64,000 bases of DNA from the NCBI GenBank assembly GCA_003290165.1, contig QNQO01008316.1:186001-250000 (forward strand). Reading direction: 5' to 3'. The translations under genes were made by a program, and so were the position numbers. The DNA comes from Berberis thunbergii. Its lineage: Eukaryota > Streptophyta > Magnoliopsida > Ranunculales > Berberidaceae. Below the pieces are notes generated by a model. The model saw nothing but the letters and a program-made list of their open reading frames with translations. It ran no database searches and was not told where the DNA came from. Shown piece after piece: positions 44,101 to 56,021 of this stretch. Numbering within the stretch: the first letter of the stretch is position 1; each line of letters starts with the position of its first letter.

Positions 44101-46025
44101 AGTGTTTTAAAAATTGGCCTAGGCAGTCTGGGTGGTTCTGGGCAGTCTGGGCGGTTCTGGGCAGGTCTGGGCGGGATTTAGGCGGACTCTAGGTGATTTT
44201 TATTTTTTTTATTTTTTAATAAGACTGATTGTGTTCTTATTTTATTTTTCTTTCCAATTTTTTAGAAATAAATTATTTAATTGTTTTTTATTCAATATAT
44301 GTCTAAATGTAGCAAATGATGATTACTTAATGAAATTCTTAAAGGATCTGCCGGGTACCAATTTTACTAATGTAGATTTTATCAAACATAACTGAGGTTA
44401 TTCATGCAATTTGAAGAAAAATAAAAGAGTACACAAATTCAAATTTATATAACGTACCCATCATGACCAACTTCAGTCATTTGAGTTTTAATAAATTTTG
44501 TTCACGATTGTTAATTTTTCATGTTTTTAAATTTTGCATATGTATATTGGCATTAAATTGGATGTAATTGATAATGTATTATACTTAACTTTTGTAAATT
44601 ATTAAAGTTATAATACAAAATCTAAGACCGCCTAGGCGCCGCTTAGGCATCCGCCTAGGCCCCTGGGCGCTAGGCACCTGCTCGCCGCCCGCCCAGCGCT
44701 TAGCGATTTTTAGAACACTGTAAGATACGGTGCCAAAATAAATGTATAGGTATAAAAAATATTTCTTATATATAAGCATATAAATACATAAAATACAAAT
44801 TATTCAAGTAAAGAGGACCCAAAAACACTCCCATTGATATATAAATACATAAAGTAAATGTATTGGTTTCTGTGTGCACAAGACAATTCCACTGCAATGT
44901 GTTGAGATTGATCAATCGGGAATGATAAGTTTTGGGCGGATTTAGGGTTTCTTTTCTTGAAGGGAGAGATGATTTGATTTAATTGAAGGGATTTTTTTGA
45001 AATAAAAATTGAATTATTTTTGAAAAAGAGGAGAGAAAAGTAGGGAAGGAAGAGGTGTCAATGAGAGAGACGTGGGTTTGAAGGAGATAAAGGTCAATTA
45101 CATTTTCTGATTTTGACACCAAGCACGGACGGACAATGCCTTCAATCAGTCAATCTGGCCTCATTGGTAAAATGCGCCCTGTGCTTTGTTATGATGCACA
45201 ACTTAGAAAATAATCATGCTCCTTTCCATTTTATTTATTCATTTTTCTGCGGAACACGTTTTCGGCTAACATGTTATGAAGACATGCCAACACACCCAAG
45301 GGATGAAGCAGGTAGTTCACGTTGAACATGTTAGGGGTATGAAAAAACCATATCTGATTGATAATGACATCATACACGTATCGTGCATATGGTAAGATAT
45401 TGATAACGATGATAAACACTTTGCCATGTCATCCCATGTCGCATTGGTGCCATATCTTTTTTCAAACGACTTTTTAGAAATCTGATTCGTTGGTAACCTA
45501 AAAATTGACAAGATAAGGCACAGGATCGTGGTTATGGATTGGATCTTGTTGGTTTTCAAGCAGCATTTTGCAAATGTGATGCACAATCAATTAACCGTTC
45601 TCTGATCTTGAATTGAGTTTCGTCATTCATTCTTTGAAATATAGTTTGGACTTCATTTTGTTTTAGCAACGTCTTTCATGATATTCTTGTGATTAAAAAC
45701 TTCCCCCATTCCCTGAAGGACTGACATTCTTGGATTTTAGGAAGGTGAAACCATACGCATAAATGTCAAGAACAAACCAGCTAGTGGAACCGGCATGCTG
45801 TCAGCTGCAGGGCTGTCAGGAACTGCTTCCGGCACTGGAAAACCTAAAGGTCTGGGCCTTGCACCGCCGCCTAGTGGAGCAGGGAAAATCAGGTCCGCTC
45901 TTCCACCTCCACCTCATGATCCCGTTGCTGCTCGAATGGCTTCTGGCAGTCATAGTCCCGGTCTTGGTCCAAAGGAAAATGCAAGGCGTTCCCCTGATCC
46001 TTTAGGAAATCTTTCCCAACTTGAG
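41114..46025 (+). CDS. NECAP-like clathrin adaptor accessory protein (frameshifted, partial)
   Basis: NECAP proteins bind AP-adaptor appendage domains in clathrin-coated vesicle formation. Exon 1 (41114-41597) starts MSFEEDDSFEHTLLVVREVS and contains the NECAP PH-like core (GEWLQSDKIWSGRLRV; FVLKIEDGRGKHAFIGLGF). After F122 an extra A in TTTCAAACG (41480-41482) shifts the frame. VALSDHEKYVKRE and HIDIHPAVNHRLK then continue in the next frame to a GT donor. The exon is 484 nt, one more than a multiple of three, as expected for a single insertion. Exon 2 (45741-46025, 95 codons) reads EGETIRINVKNKPASGTGML through a proline-rich segment to LGNLSQLE, with AG and GT borders. The expected last exon, with the C-terminal WxxF-type adaptor motif, was not found. 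Intron 1 is 4.14 kb. Either a recent pseudogene, or a live gene with a sequencing error and a distant last exon. Confidence 0.9.
44100..44720. mobile_element. hAT MITE in NECAP intron 1 (family copy 3)
   Basis: Ends CAGTGTTTTAAAAATTGG and, inward from the right, CAGTGTTCTAAAAATCGC. A perfect 8-bp duplication TAAGATAC lies at 44092-44099 and 44721-44728. Same GC-rich GCCTAGGCG subterminal zones and AT-rich core as the copies at 33604 and 4259. Non-coding. Confidence 0.92.
44874..45333 (-). repeat. Inverted copy of the NECAP promoter/5'UTR
   Basis: The reverse complement aligns with 40696-41098 from CTAACATGTTCAACGTGAAC through CTACCTGCTTCATCCCTTGG, the pyrimidine-rich leader, AAACCCTAAATCCG and TTGATCAATCTC to CATTGCAGTGGAATTGT. 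It thus reaches to about 16 bp before the ATG position. Similarity is high but interrupted by small indels; this arm is about 60 bp longer because it has text absent from the other arm. Transcription from it would run leftward, antisense to NECAP exon 1. Confidence 0.85.
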
Positions 46026-46561
46026 GTATACGCTATTCATCCACGAGCTTTCTGATTTTTACATGCATGCATGCAACTTCATAATCTTTGTTTAGGGAAA
46101 AATAACTGGCACATGTAACATAACAAGTGAAACCTGTCTTTGTCATTGTCTCTGGTGTTCCGGAGAACCATTACAATTGTTTGCCATCTTGCTTCCTTGC
46201 TTATAAAACTTCAAACACAAGACCTATATAAATTTAGGAAAAAATAATATGGTGTTGCATCCATCCCAAGGTGTGTAGAGTAATAGTTCCTCCCCAACTG
46301 TTTTATTATCTGCTTCATAGATCCACTTTCTCATTCCTCCTCATTTCATTTTATGTCCTTATTATTTTTGTGTGCAATCTGCATTTTTTTTTCCTTTTCT
46401 TCTATTGTGCTTCAGTTCCTCCTCACTTTTCTTCCTCTCATATTGTTCTTCTTTGTTTGCAACCTTCTTTTGGTGTTACTTTGTCCTTCTTCCGTCCTCT
46501 TCATGTCAATTTTGCAAGTTCTCCTAGCATTTGGTGAACCTCTTAATTAATTAAGTAATTA

Positions 46562-46599
<38 letters not shown>

Positions 46600-49222
46600 C
46601 AATTAATTAATTAATAATATTATCATTTTTTCTGACAGTCTTCAAAAGAATGTTTCAACTGTTGCCTTTCATTGGACTCGGTGATATTCAAAATCTGAAA
46701 AAATTTCAGTTTTTAATCATGATTTATATTGAATCATACAAGATTCGGTCTGAATTGTTATCTGAATTGCACTATTCCAAAATTGCAAGGAATTGCATGC
46801 AATTTGAAGCTTGAATCACAGGACATCACAAAATTTCCTCAACTTTTGTGAGACAGATTTTTGTGACAATGAAAAGAAGAAAATTTACCACTGTTGTTCA
46901 TGTGAATAAAAAATGAGTTAGAGGAAAGAAGAGTCAACACTTAGAGATTTTTGTATTCTTTGAGGATTCCTCTCTTGTTGGAACTCTCAGCCTTCGAAAG
47001 GTTTGAAAAAAGCCAAATTCATTACGACAGTGTGGGAACTTGTTTCTCACTTGTGACCAAAGAGTTCTTATGGCACATGGGAACACCAAGAAGGTGATAT
47101 TGTTATTATTGCTCACTGGAACTTTCTATTAAGCACAGTTTACCACATTGACCTTATATATTGTATCACTCATCTGTTAATAAACTTTTTCTAAGCTCCA
47201 ATAATGTACACATTTATTATAATTTCAAAACTTTCGAGGCTTTTTAGATTGTCAAAATTTTAGTTTCCATAAAATACCCTTACATTTCCCCTAATGCAAA
47301 AAGGCACAGTTGTCCAAATCAACATTATTTTAATGTTTCTCCCACTTTCTCCTTTGTAAATTCCCACTATTCCAAACCTTTCTAGATACTGGACATAATT
47401 TTTTATTACTCTTAAACTTACCCACTATCTTTTATATCCGAAGAAGCATTTCAACATTCCTCAATACACATTAAAGGTAGATAAACCTTAATATCAATAC
47501 CTATCTATTAATGTCAGAAAATACAAATTTTTTTTCCTACTCAATTAAATATTCATGTAATATAATTTCATGGCCTAATTTATTTAATGATCTTACTTAG
47601 GTAATAATCATTCGTAATTCAATATTAGGATTAATACTTTCACATCTTGCTTGTATAACATAGAATAAAAATAAAATAACTAAAATTGATATATTTGTGC
47701 AATTCTATTTTATGGTCTCACGTAGATAATGACCACGCGTAAAGAATATGTGCATCGCATGTGCAGACTGCTAATGATTATAATAGTTGTTTTCCATCTA
47801 AATACCGTTAATGTTTTTTCGTTGTTACATGTTTAGTTTTTTCCATTTAATATTATACTAGTAGAATGTACGTGTTATTTATGCACGATATTTACTTACG
47901 AGGGATTCAAGAATAATTTTTAAAGAAATTATCATATAATAAGTTATACCTTGAAATAAAATTGCAGAAACATATATCCATGACTTTTTAATTATCCTTT
48001 CTTTTATTGTTATTCAAGTGAGTAAGATTTCGTTATTTTTATTTGTAAATATGCTTATTTAATGATGTGTTTACCCTTTCTTTACAAAAGTTTAATGACT
48101 AATGAGACAATATTGATATTAAATACTTTCAGTAATAATTCTAAGGGTGTCTTAAAGGACTTGGACATTTTTAAGGAGATAATGGGGAACATAGGAGAGA
48201 GAATAGTGAGAAACCTTTTTGGTATATTGTGAACTACTGGATTGCTCGTGCCGTTGGCACCATAAAATTTTGACATGGAGTTTTATAAAAGTTTTTAGAA
48301 AAAAGAACAAATAAAGAGTTTATTTTGCGTTGTTTTGTTGAACATTAACACATCTTTATAACTTGTCAATACTTCATTAAGCCAACATATGTATACTCTT
48401 GATCACCCTTAAGTTTTCATCAACCACAGCCACCAACAATTGAAAAAAAATCATCCAAATGTTGGGAATGAGAATCAAGTCCATGGATTCTTATTATGGA
48501 TTATTGGGGGTAAGACATAAATGCCAACTTTAAGCCTCAACAGTTTGACGCAATAAATCTTTAGCTTGAACTAAGTTTATATACAAACTCATCTTAGACA
48601 AATTTAATCCTTAAAAGATTTAAATATCTTTTATATTCTTTCTTATTTCTTGGAAATCAATTATACAAAGATATAATTATTTTTTTGTTTCCCTTTTTAT
48701 TCTGTGTTATTCAAGTTGCTTGTTGTATTTTTAATGATGAGATAACAAAAATATATGTTGAAATACTTTTGATGGAAAAGATAGTTATGGTTTAAGGATG
48801 TCATTAATAACTTGGAGAGTTTCTCGAGTGTTTAGAGATATTGGGGAACATTGGAGAGGATTTTAAAAAAAGAAAGGACTTTGACATTTTTAACCTGAAA
48901 AAATATTTTATAGTGTGGGTAGTTTTTGGAAACCACAAGTTTTCACGGCAAGAGAAGCCAACATTTTTGGCATTTATATACACACACACATATATATGTA
49001 AAAATCTGATGAATTACGATTAATATTGAATCTTAAACTTTCTTATTTAGGATAAGATTCACGATTTGCCTACATTTGTTGGACAATCCATTTTGCTGTG
49101 AATAACATTTGCTTAGTTATCTTGATTGCAATTTACTGGAGATTTTAATACATTTGTTGTTTTCAGTCTATGGTTCTGAGTTATTGCATCACGTTAATAT
49201 AATAATATTCTATACTTGTGGC
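46026..49222. other. NECAP intron 2 or downstream DNA; no gene recognised
   Basis: AT-rich. An (ATT)n microsatellite occupies about 46562-46600. Two loosely similar segments (about 48140-48235 and 48835-48900; ATTGGGGAACAT and ATAATGGGGAACATAGGAGA motifs) may be an old repeat. No NECAP last exon or other coding exon was found here. Confidence 0.4.
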
Positions 49223-49310
49223 GATCAATTGGTTGTGATCATGGGATCAATTGATTGTGATCATGGGATCAATTGATTGTGATCATGGGATCAATTGATT
49301 GTGATCATGG
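49223..49310. repeat. 22-bp tandem repeat, four units
   Basis: Unit GATCAATTGATTGTGATCAT plus GG, almost perfect (one G/A change in the first unit). The unit is itself nearly palindromic (GATCAATTGAT..GTGATC). Confidence 0.92.
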
Positions 49311-49429
49311 GGTGACTTTAAAGATTACATAAATTACAGAGCATATAGTTCATTTGAATCTCTGGTTGTTTTGAGAATTTGTATAATTTAGCTATGTTTG
49401 GTATGAGTTTTGTGATGTTTAATTGAATA

Positions 49430-51080
49430 GGGTTGTTCTACTTTCATTTGCTAGAAGCACTGTATTCTGTTTTTAGCTTGGAAGTGTATTCTAAAGTATC
49501 AAATACAAATATGTACACTTCATTGTTGGAGGAGATTGCCCCGTTGGATAGTAAGGAAGAGATGGCGGCATTGACATTGTTTGGGAATGAGTTTTGTAGT
49601 AGAGGAACTAGGAAGGTAGAAGATGAAAATTTGACAAGAGGGGACCAAATGTAGAAGGAAATATAGGATCAAGTGGCTCTTCGAAGGCAATAGAAGTACC
49701 AAATATTTCTGTCTCTAAGAAGGGAACTAAATAATCTTTCAGGGATGGTACTTATTGGGTTGTCGTTGATGATCAAGTGATTATCCTTAGGCACATTGTG
49801 TCATTTATGGAAAAGTTTTATAGGGATCGTAAGGAGTGAAAAGCGGAATTGGGTTGGTGGTTTGCAGTTTGACATTATTCCTGATGAGGAGAGGGAAAGG
49901 CTTTATGGCGAGCTTAGTCGAAATCCTTTAGGTGGTTAGGAGTTGTTGTAGCGATAAGGCTCCAAGCCCGATTGATTTTCCGTTGGTTATTTATTTATTT
50001 ATTTATTTTTTATTTTAACGAGCGTTAGGAGTTTTTTGGTTGTGACATTATAGAGGTGGTGGCAGATCCTTTTTACTGGATTGGAGGTTCTGAGTGCTTA
50101 TTTTATTTCTTTGATTCCCGAAATGGAAGGAGTTCCTTCCATTTGGGCTTTAAAGTCTATTAGTCTTGTAGTTGGGATATTCAACATTATTACCAAGGAT
50201 ATTGCCAGGAGGTGGGTCAAGTATTTTTTTTCAGAGGATTGTTTAAGCTTGTTCATATGGGTGAACATTCCAAGGAACCTATATTCTAGCCTATAGTCTC
50301 TCCTGATCTCTTCTCAAGGACCCACTTCCTCTTCCAGAGGCCCTTTTCTCTGTATTCTACCATGTTCATATGGGTGAACAGTCCTTGGTTCTACTGTTTT
50401 CTGATTTAAACTTTTACTATAACTTTTATCATGATTTAATTAAACAAAAAACCAGGATAATTAAACTGATATTTTTGAAATCTGGTTTGAAGTGGTCTCA
50501 GGCCTAAAGGTCATTTTCCAAGAGAATGTCATTTTATATATCCAATAGGAGAGGTTTGCAATATTCGACAGTTAGCAGAGTTTTTGGGTTGTGAATCCGT
50601 GAATATCAATGATACTTGGGAATGCCTCTTGGAGCGCATTCAAGCTAGATTAATAGTTTGGAAAGCCAAATACCTCGTTGAGGATGGTAGACTCACTCTA
50701 ATCCAAGATTATATCCTTGCAAGCATCCCAGTTTTCCTCCTCGCTTAGCACTCTCGTTTCTATAGCTCAAGCCATCAATAGTTTGTAATTCCCTTGGGGT
50801 ACTTCATCCTCACGTATCGAAGACCATCTCTTCAGTTGGGACATAGTTTGTTGGCTGAAACAGAATGGAAGCTTGGAGGGTTAAGGAAAATCTACGATTG
50901 CCATCAAGCTCTCCTTCCCAAATGGTGATTTGGAACTGAAAACAATGCTCTTTGGAGACAGATAGTTCAAGAAGTACGGTCTTCAAGGTTTCGGGTAGTT
51001 CCCTAAGGAAGTCAAGACTCCTTAAGGTTGGTAAAAGGCACAGAATCCATCCCACATCTTTTCCTAGATTGCAATTACTG
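49430..51080 (+). mobile_element. Degenerate L1-type LINE (ORF2 reverse transcriptase)
   Basis: Broken plus-strand frames follow a plant LINE polymerase in order: a VSFMEKFYRDRKE region (about 49800), SCCSDKAPSP (the DKAPGPDG block, about 49940), ISLIPEMEGV..ISLVVGIFNIITKDIARR (the LIPKK..RPISL..YKIIAKVLA block, 50109-50213), and WECLLERIQARLIVWKAKYL with DGRLTLIQ (about 50620-50705). A relic of the ...WKKKLLSRGGR region follows on to about 51070. The catalytic FADD box was not found. Many stops; inactive. Ends are not defined. Confidence 0.75.
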
Positions 51081-51099
51081 CAAAACTCTTTGGGCAAAC

Positions 51100-51763
51100 G
51101 TTATAAATAAATCTAGTTGGAATCCTCAATCAACCAACTCAATCACAAGTGGGTTTAAGTCTGGATCAACATAAAGTTGCCAATCCAAGGGAAATGGATC
51201 TGGCTAGGATGCTCCTAATTATCTTCTGAGTTCCATGGAAGTAAAGTAACAAGCAGGTATGAAATAAGGAATTCATAAGGAAGTTGGAGGTCCGATACAT
51301 TTGTAGCATTATAAAAACCATCGCTTGGAAATTAGCTGAAAACCGGGGCATAATAAAAGATGAACCCATTTTGCAAGTTTTCACCAGTAAGGGATCGAAC
51401 ATTATTAGCAATTATTTGTCGCATCTTTTCTTTAGTTTTTATGTCTATGCTTGTGTAAGGTTTTTTTTTTTTTTTTTTTTTAATGCCTTTGAGCTCAATC
51501 TGAATTTCAACTTCTTTTATTGTTAAAAAAAGTATTAGCACGTTAAAAACAAGGTTATAATTCTTTATACGTGGAGGCGTGACGTGATATAAGTTTTTTA
51601 GAAGTGTATATTCTAAGTAAAGAAAATATGCAAATGATACTTATAATCCTTGTTTTGTTTTGTTTTGTTTTGTTTTGTTTTGCGTATAGCGTATCGGAAT
51701 CCTAAATTTAAGATACATGTATAGAAACTAATCGTAGATCCTAAAATATAGTGCAAAAATGTG
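51100..51763. other. No gene recognised; short simple repeats
   Basis: Contains a T22 run near 51461-51482 and a (GTTTT)n tract of about six units at 51651-51681. No motif-bearing frame. Confidence 0.5.
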
Positions 51764-52007
51764 TATTACATAGAGTTAATTTAGGATACCCCGAACAAAT
51801 AGATAATTAAAGGTCAATACCTATTAGATATCGTTGCAGATGCCCTTTTGGACTAGCGGTCAACATTCATTGCTATTACTGCATGCATTGTTTTCAAATG
51901 TGCACTGTTTTGATGCCTAAAATACCCCTAGACGAACGAACAACCACGATTGAACATTTCCCATTAGATCATCCACGTGGCAGCATTTGCATGTGTAAGT
52001 TTTGATC

Positions 52008-52406
52008 TATGCAGTTAATGCGGAAAGCGGTCGCAATGCAGTCAGGACCGCATTACGATTTTTCATAATTATGTGGGACTAAGCTGAATTATGAGGATAA
52101 TTTTTTCAAAGTATATATTTTTAAAATTTAATCATAGTCATAGATTACAAAATAAATAATTAATCAAAAGGGTGTAAATATGTAATCATAGTCATATATT
52201 ATTTTACTAATTAATCAAATGAATTTAATTTTGCAGGTTGGAACACCTATAGTTACCTGGACCGTTTTTTACTGCTTTTTACTGTTTTTTACCGCTTTTT
52301 GACCGATTTTTCTGGTTTCGTTTAAAGTTGGCCGAGTCAACCCTGTGCGGTTCGGTCCAGCTCGCATACCGTTTTTGGCTGATTTTCGGCCGCATTAATA
52401 TCACAG
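52008..52406. mobile_element. Small element with 9-bp target duplication inside the outer MULE
   Basis: Exact 9-bp repeats GTTTTGATC at 51999-52007 and 52407-52415 flank 399 bp whose ends share TTAATGCGG in inverted orientation (TATGCAGTTAATGCGG against CTGTGATATTAATGCGGCC). A 9-bp duplication suggests a Mutator-type MITE. The interior has a degenerate TTTTTACTG/TTTTTACCG array at about 52264-52304. Non-coding. Confidence 0.75.
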
Positions 52407-54049
52407 GTTTTGATCAAATGGAAAATTGAAAGTAGCTATTGTGGTACATTGGGAGGGAGGAGAAAACTCACTTGGATTCTTCAACAAAAAGTGATTCCAT
52501 GAAATTTCACAAGGCGTAGATGTTTAGAGTAGCCAAGGGCTGAGAAGTTGCAGATTTAAGTCCATATAGAAAGAGTTGCAGGTCATCTTCAACCTTTGGC
52601 CATCCGCTCTGAACTTTGTCCTGAACCAAGGGGCATTCTTAAATTTAAATCTATTATAAAGGACTGCCATAAATTTATTTTAGGGGGTAATATTGATGCC
52701 AATTTGTTTTGTAAAACAGACTCCATGTGATTTTTGATGAGCTCACTCATGTTGATAACTTTGTAAATGCAAGTAAAATAAAATGAAAGTACTTACTAAC
52801 TACATATGCAAATGTAAAAGTTATTGTATGTAAACTTTGAATGCGAATGCATACTGACAACTATATCCATGGCTTCCAAACCTGCTCAAATGCAAATGGA
52901 CATTGACAAATACAAATAAATCTGTGTCAAATGCACCTTGTTGCAAAACTACATACAAATGCACCCTGTTTGCAAAACTACATACAACTGTACCATATTG
53001 CAAAGTTACGTTATATTGCAAAACATACAAATGCATTCATTCACATCATATTCAACAAAAACTACATTGTCATACAAAAATAACCATTTATTAACATCCT
53101 GTCAAGCCATTAACAAACCACAAAAAACCCAAAAAAGTGGTTTCAAGCACATGTCAACATGAGTATCTACCTTGTCATAAACAAAGCAGGGTTAATTTAA
53201 CTTACCCTTCAAAATAAATAGCTTATTTAGGATTAATTCCTAAAAGAATTGCAGATACCCCCCAGCCTATCAGTTCACATCCATTGACCGTTATTGCCAT
53301 CACGTGTCTGGAATTGGTTATGAATACCCTTAAGGCCTATGCACGTAGATCGCACGTGGGACTGCAATTGATTTAAAAGAATTCAATCTAGACCTACCTA
53401 ATTGATCATGATAACCATATAGAGTATTGGAGGGAAAACTCCCCCCATTTTGCGTCTCTCTTCTCTCCCTCAATAGTGTAGTTTCTGTGCGAAAACTCTA
53501 TTGTGTGCGATTTGTTCTCCCTCATTGTACCAAACTAGCTAGTGAATCCCTAAAGAAAAATACTACATTTTCCATCTCTGTCTTCTTTGTGCAACTGAAC
53601 CCATGGAACCACTCCAACAGTCCAATTCCTTATCCTCGAATCCACAATCCCACCATCAACAACTCCCCCATCCAACCCAAAATCACCATAGTCCCACCTA
53701 CGGTCTACGACTTGCCATCCTCGATAGAACACGTGGTCAAATTCCAGAGCGTGAAAGGAGGGATTAGTGTACGATGAACTTGGATGGGTCACCACTCTTT
53801 CAAGATGAAATTTTGGTTTGAAATTTTTGACGTGATGAAGAAGAATAGAAAGAGCTGCAAATTGGTTTGAGAAGACAAATTAAAGATGAAGAGAACTTTG
53901 GGTTTGAGGAGGTTCAATTTGATCGAATAGATTGATTGCCAGCAGAGATGCAATCCAACACTTGCAATGTGTACACAATAACAAGGGCAATTGCTTTTTC
54001 AACAACAACAACAATAGCAATAACAATCATCGTCGAAGATGAAATGAGG

Positions 54050-54295
54050 TGTTTTGATTCTCTACAACAATAGCCTTCTTTGCTGATATTCACTATAAAG
54101 AGGATGCCTGGTCTGAAACCCCAAATAAGGTGATATTCACTATAAAGAGGTGATATTCACTATAAATTAGGATGCCTTGACTGAAACCCCAAATGAGGTG
54201 ATAATCACTATAAGATGTTTTGATTCTCTACAACAATAGCCTTCTTTGATAATATTCACTATAAGGTGTTTTGATTCTCTACAACAAGAAAACCC
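54050..54295. repeat. Irregular short tandem duplications in the inner MULE
   Basis: GATATTCACTATAAAGAGG, CTGAAACCCCAAAT.AGGTGAT and TTTTGATTCTCTACAACAA each recur two or three times with small changes. They lie just 5' of the transposase frame. Confidence 0.7.
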
Positions 54296-54329
54296 AGGTA
54301 ACGACCCATTTCAAGTGTTTCAACTAAAT

Positions 54330-55190
54330 TTGGCTTGTTTGAATTGACAAATGATTAGATGAAAGGATTGATACCCTATTTGAAGCAACCAATACCTTTC
54401 TCTTGTTCCTACTCTGGGTGGGTGCTCACATCAACTCAACCTTCTTCCATCACCTATGTTGAGGTGGTGGGGGCAACAGGGTTGAGAGATAATCTTGGTA
54501 GTATTGCCACTTGTTCAAGGAGTTTTGAGTATGATAGATTCACTGGTCTGTGTGCTGCCTTTTCTCCAAGCATCATGGGATGGTTGCATGGAATTAGGCC
54601 CGTGATGAGATTTGACGGTTGCGTTTTGAAGAACAAGTATGGTGGGTGTTGTTTGTCGGTCACTATTTTGGATGGTAACAATGGACTTTTTCCATTGGCC
54701 ATTTATATCTGTCAGTCTAAATGTTATCAAACATGACACTCTTTTTTAAGCTGAGGCACATTTGAAAATGCATGTAGGGAAATTGACAGAAGGGTTTGAT
54801 TGAGGCTATTAAGCAGTTATTTCCAGAAGCAAATCACATGTTTTGTTTTAGATGCTTGTATAAGAACTTTAAGAAGGCTGGGCATTGGGGGAAGTTTTTA
54901 TAGAAGCTAGCTTGGAAGGCTGCATGGATTTACAAGGAAGTTGACATGATCTACGATCTCAATTAGATTAAGGATGTAGATGAAACAACTCAAGTGGTTG
55001 GTGTTCAAGGATGTAACTACTTGTTGCAGAGCACAGTTTGATACCCGAATCTGTTCTAAGCACATTATTAACAACTTCAATGAAAATTTCAACAACTAGA
55101 TCCTGAAGTTCAAAGACCTCCAATTAGGGATAGAGGTAGAGGCAGAGGCAGGGGCATGGGCAGAGACAGGAGAGAACCATACATGTGAAT
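54330..55190 (+). pseudogene. MULE transposase (inner element)
   Basis: The 125-codon open frame at 54359-54736 contains FSPSIMGWLHGIRPVMRFDG and LKNKYGGCCLSVTILDGNNG, followed by GLFPLAI. This is the MuDR-family catalytic region, where the conserved DG holds the first acidic residue. Downstream, in broken frames, come a FRCLYKNFKK-like block, a WKAAW segment and an INNFNENFNN (NNLSESFN) motif. The end is an Arg-Gly-rich tail (from about 55117). Stops and frameshifts make it inactive. The N-terminal DNA-binding domain is not recognisable upstream. Confidence 0.82.
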
Positions 55191-55773
55191 ATGAACTGAC
55201 TTATTTGGGAGTGTACCATTTCTTGGTTGAATGCAGTGGAATGCATGTGATGTACCTAGCTAACACTTTAATGACTTTAATTGCTTTGTTTTGGACATGA
55301 TAGATACCCATGTTGACATGTGGTTGAAACCACTTTTTTTTTTGAGTTTTTGGTGCTTTGTTAATGGCTTGCTACTTTTTATATGAAATGTAGTTTTTGT
55401 TGAACATGATGTACATTTACAACAATGTAGCTTTTGGGTTTTTGGTTCTTTGTTAATGGCTTGGCAGGATACTAATGTTGAATGTTGGTTGCACTTGTAA
55501 GTTTTGGGCATGATGTAGGGTTGCAACGGGGTGGAATATATCATATTACAACAAGGTGCATGTATATCATATTGCAACAGGGTCCATTGATATGCAGCTT
55601 TGCAACAAGATTCATTTGACACATATTTATGTGTAGGTTTGTCAATGTTCATCTGCATTTGCATTTTGCTGCCTTCCATATAGTTGTAAACCTTGCATAT
55701 AGTTGAAGCCTTGCATATAAATTGGCAACCTTGTACTTGCATTTACAGAGTTGTCAACTTGAGTGAGCTCATC

Positions 55774-56021
55774 ACAATACTTTGTTTTACTTACAATAAT
55801 ATTTTTCAACATTACCCCCTAACAAAGTGTTGGCATATGTAGGCATTAACTAAACCCCCTATATAGATTTGAATCTAATCATGCCCTCAGGTTTAACACA
55901 ATGCTTTGTTTTACATACAATAATATTTTTCAACATTACCCCCTAACAAAGTGTTGGCATATGTTGGCATTAACTAAACCCCCAATATAGATTTGAATCT
56001 AATATTGCCCTCTGGTTGAAC
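55774..56021. repeat. 124-bp tandem duplication in the inner MULE
   Basis: Two units (55774-55897, 55898-56021) share TTTGTTTTAC.TACAATAAT, ACATTACCCCCTAACAAAGT and TAGATTTGAATCTAAT, with few differences. Confidence 0.92.

Larger units (their letters stand above)
42110..45695. repeat. Tandem segmental duplication in NECAP intron 1
   Basis: GTAGGATCGAGCAACCAG plus about 70 further matching bases occurs at about 42122 and 43264, and other blocks repeat in the same order. CAGAGTTGAGAG and AGTAAAGCATGT are two short examples. A 240-bp block at about 43020-43258 returns at about 45420-45695, just before exon 2. Unit length is about 1.14 kb. The second unit is enlarged by the hAT MITE (44100-44720) and the inverted promoter copy (44874-45333). 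The blocks are roughly 75-85% alike by eye. Confidence 0.7.
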
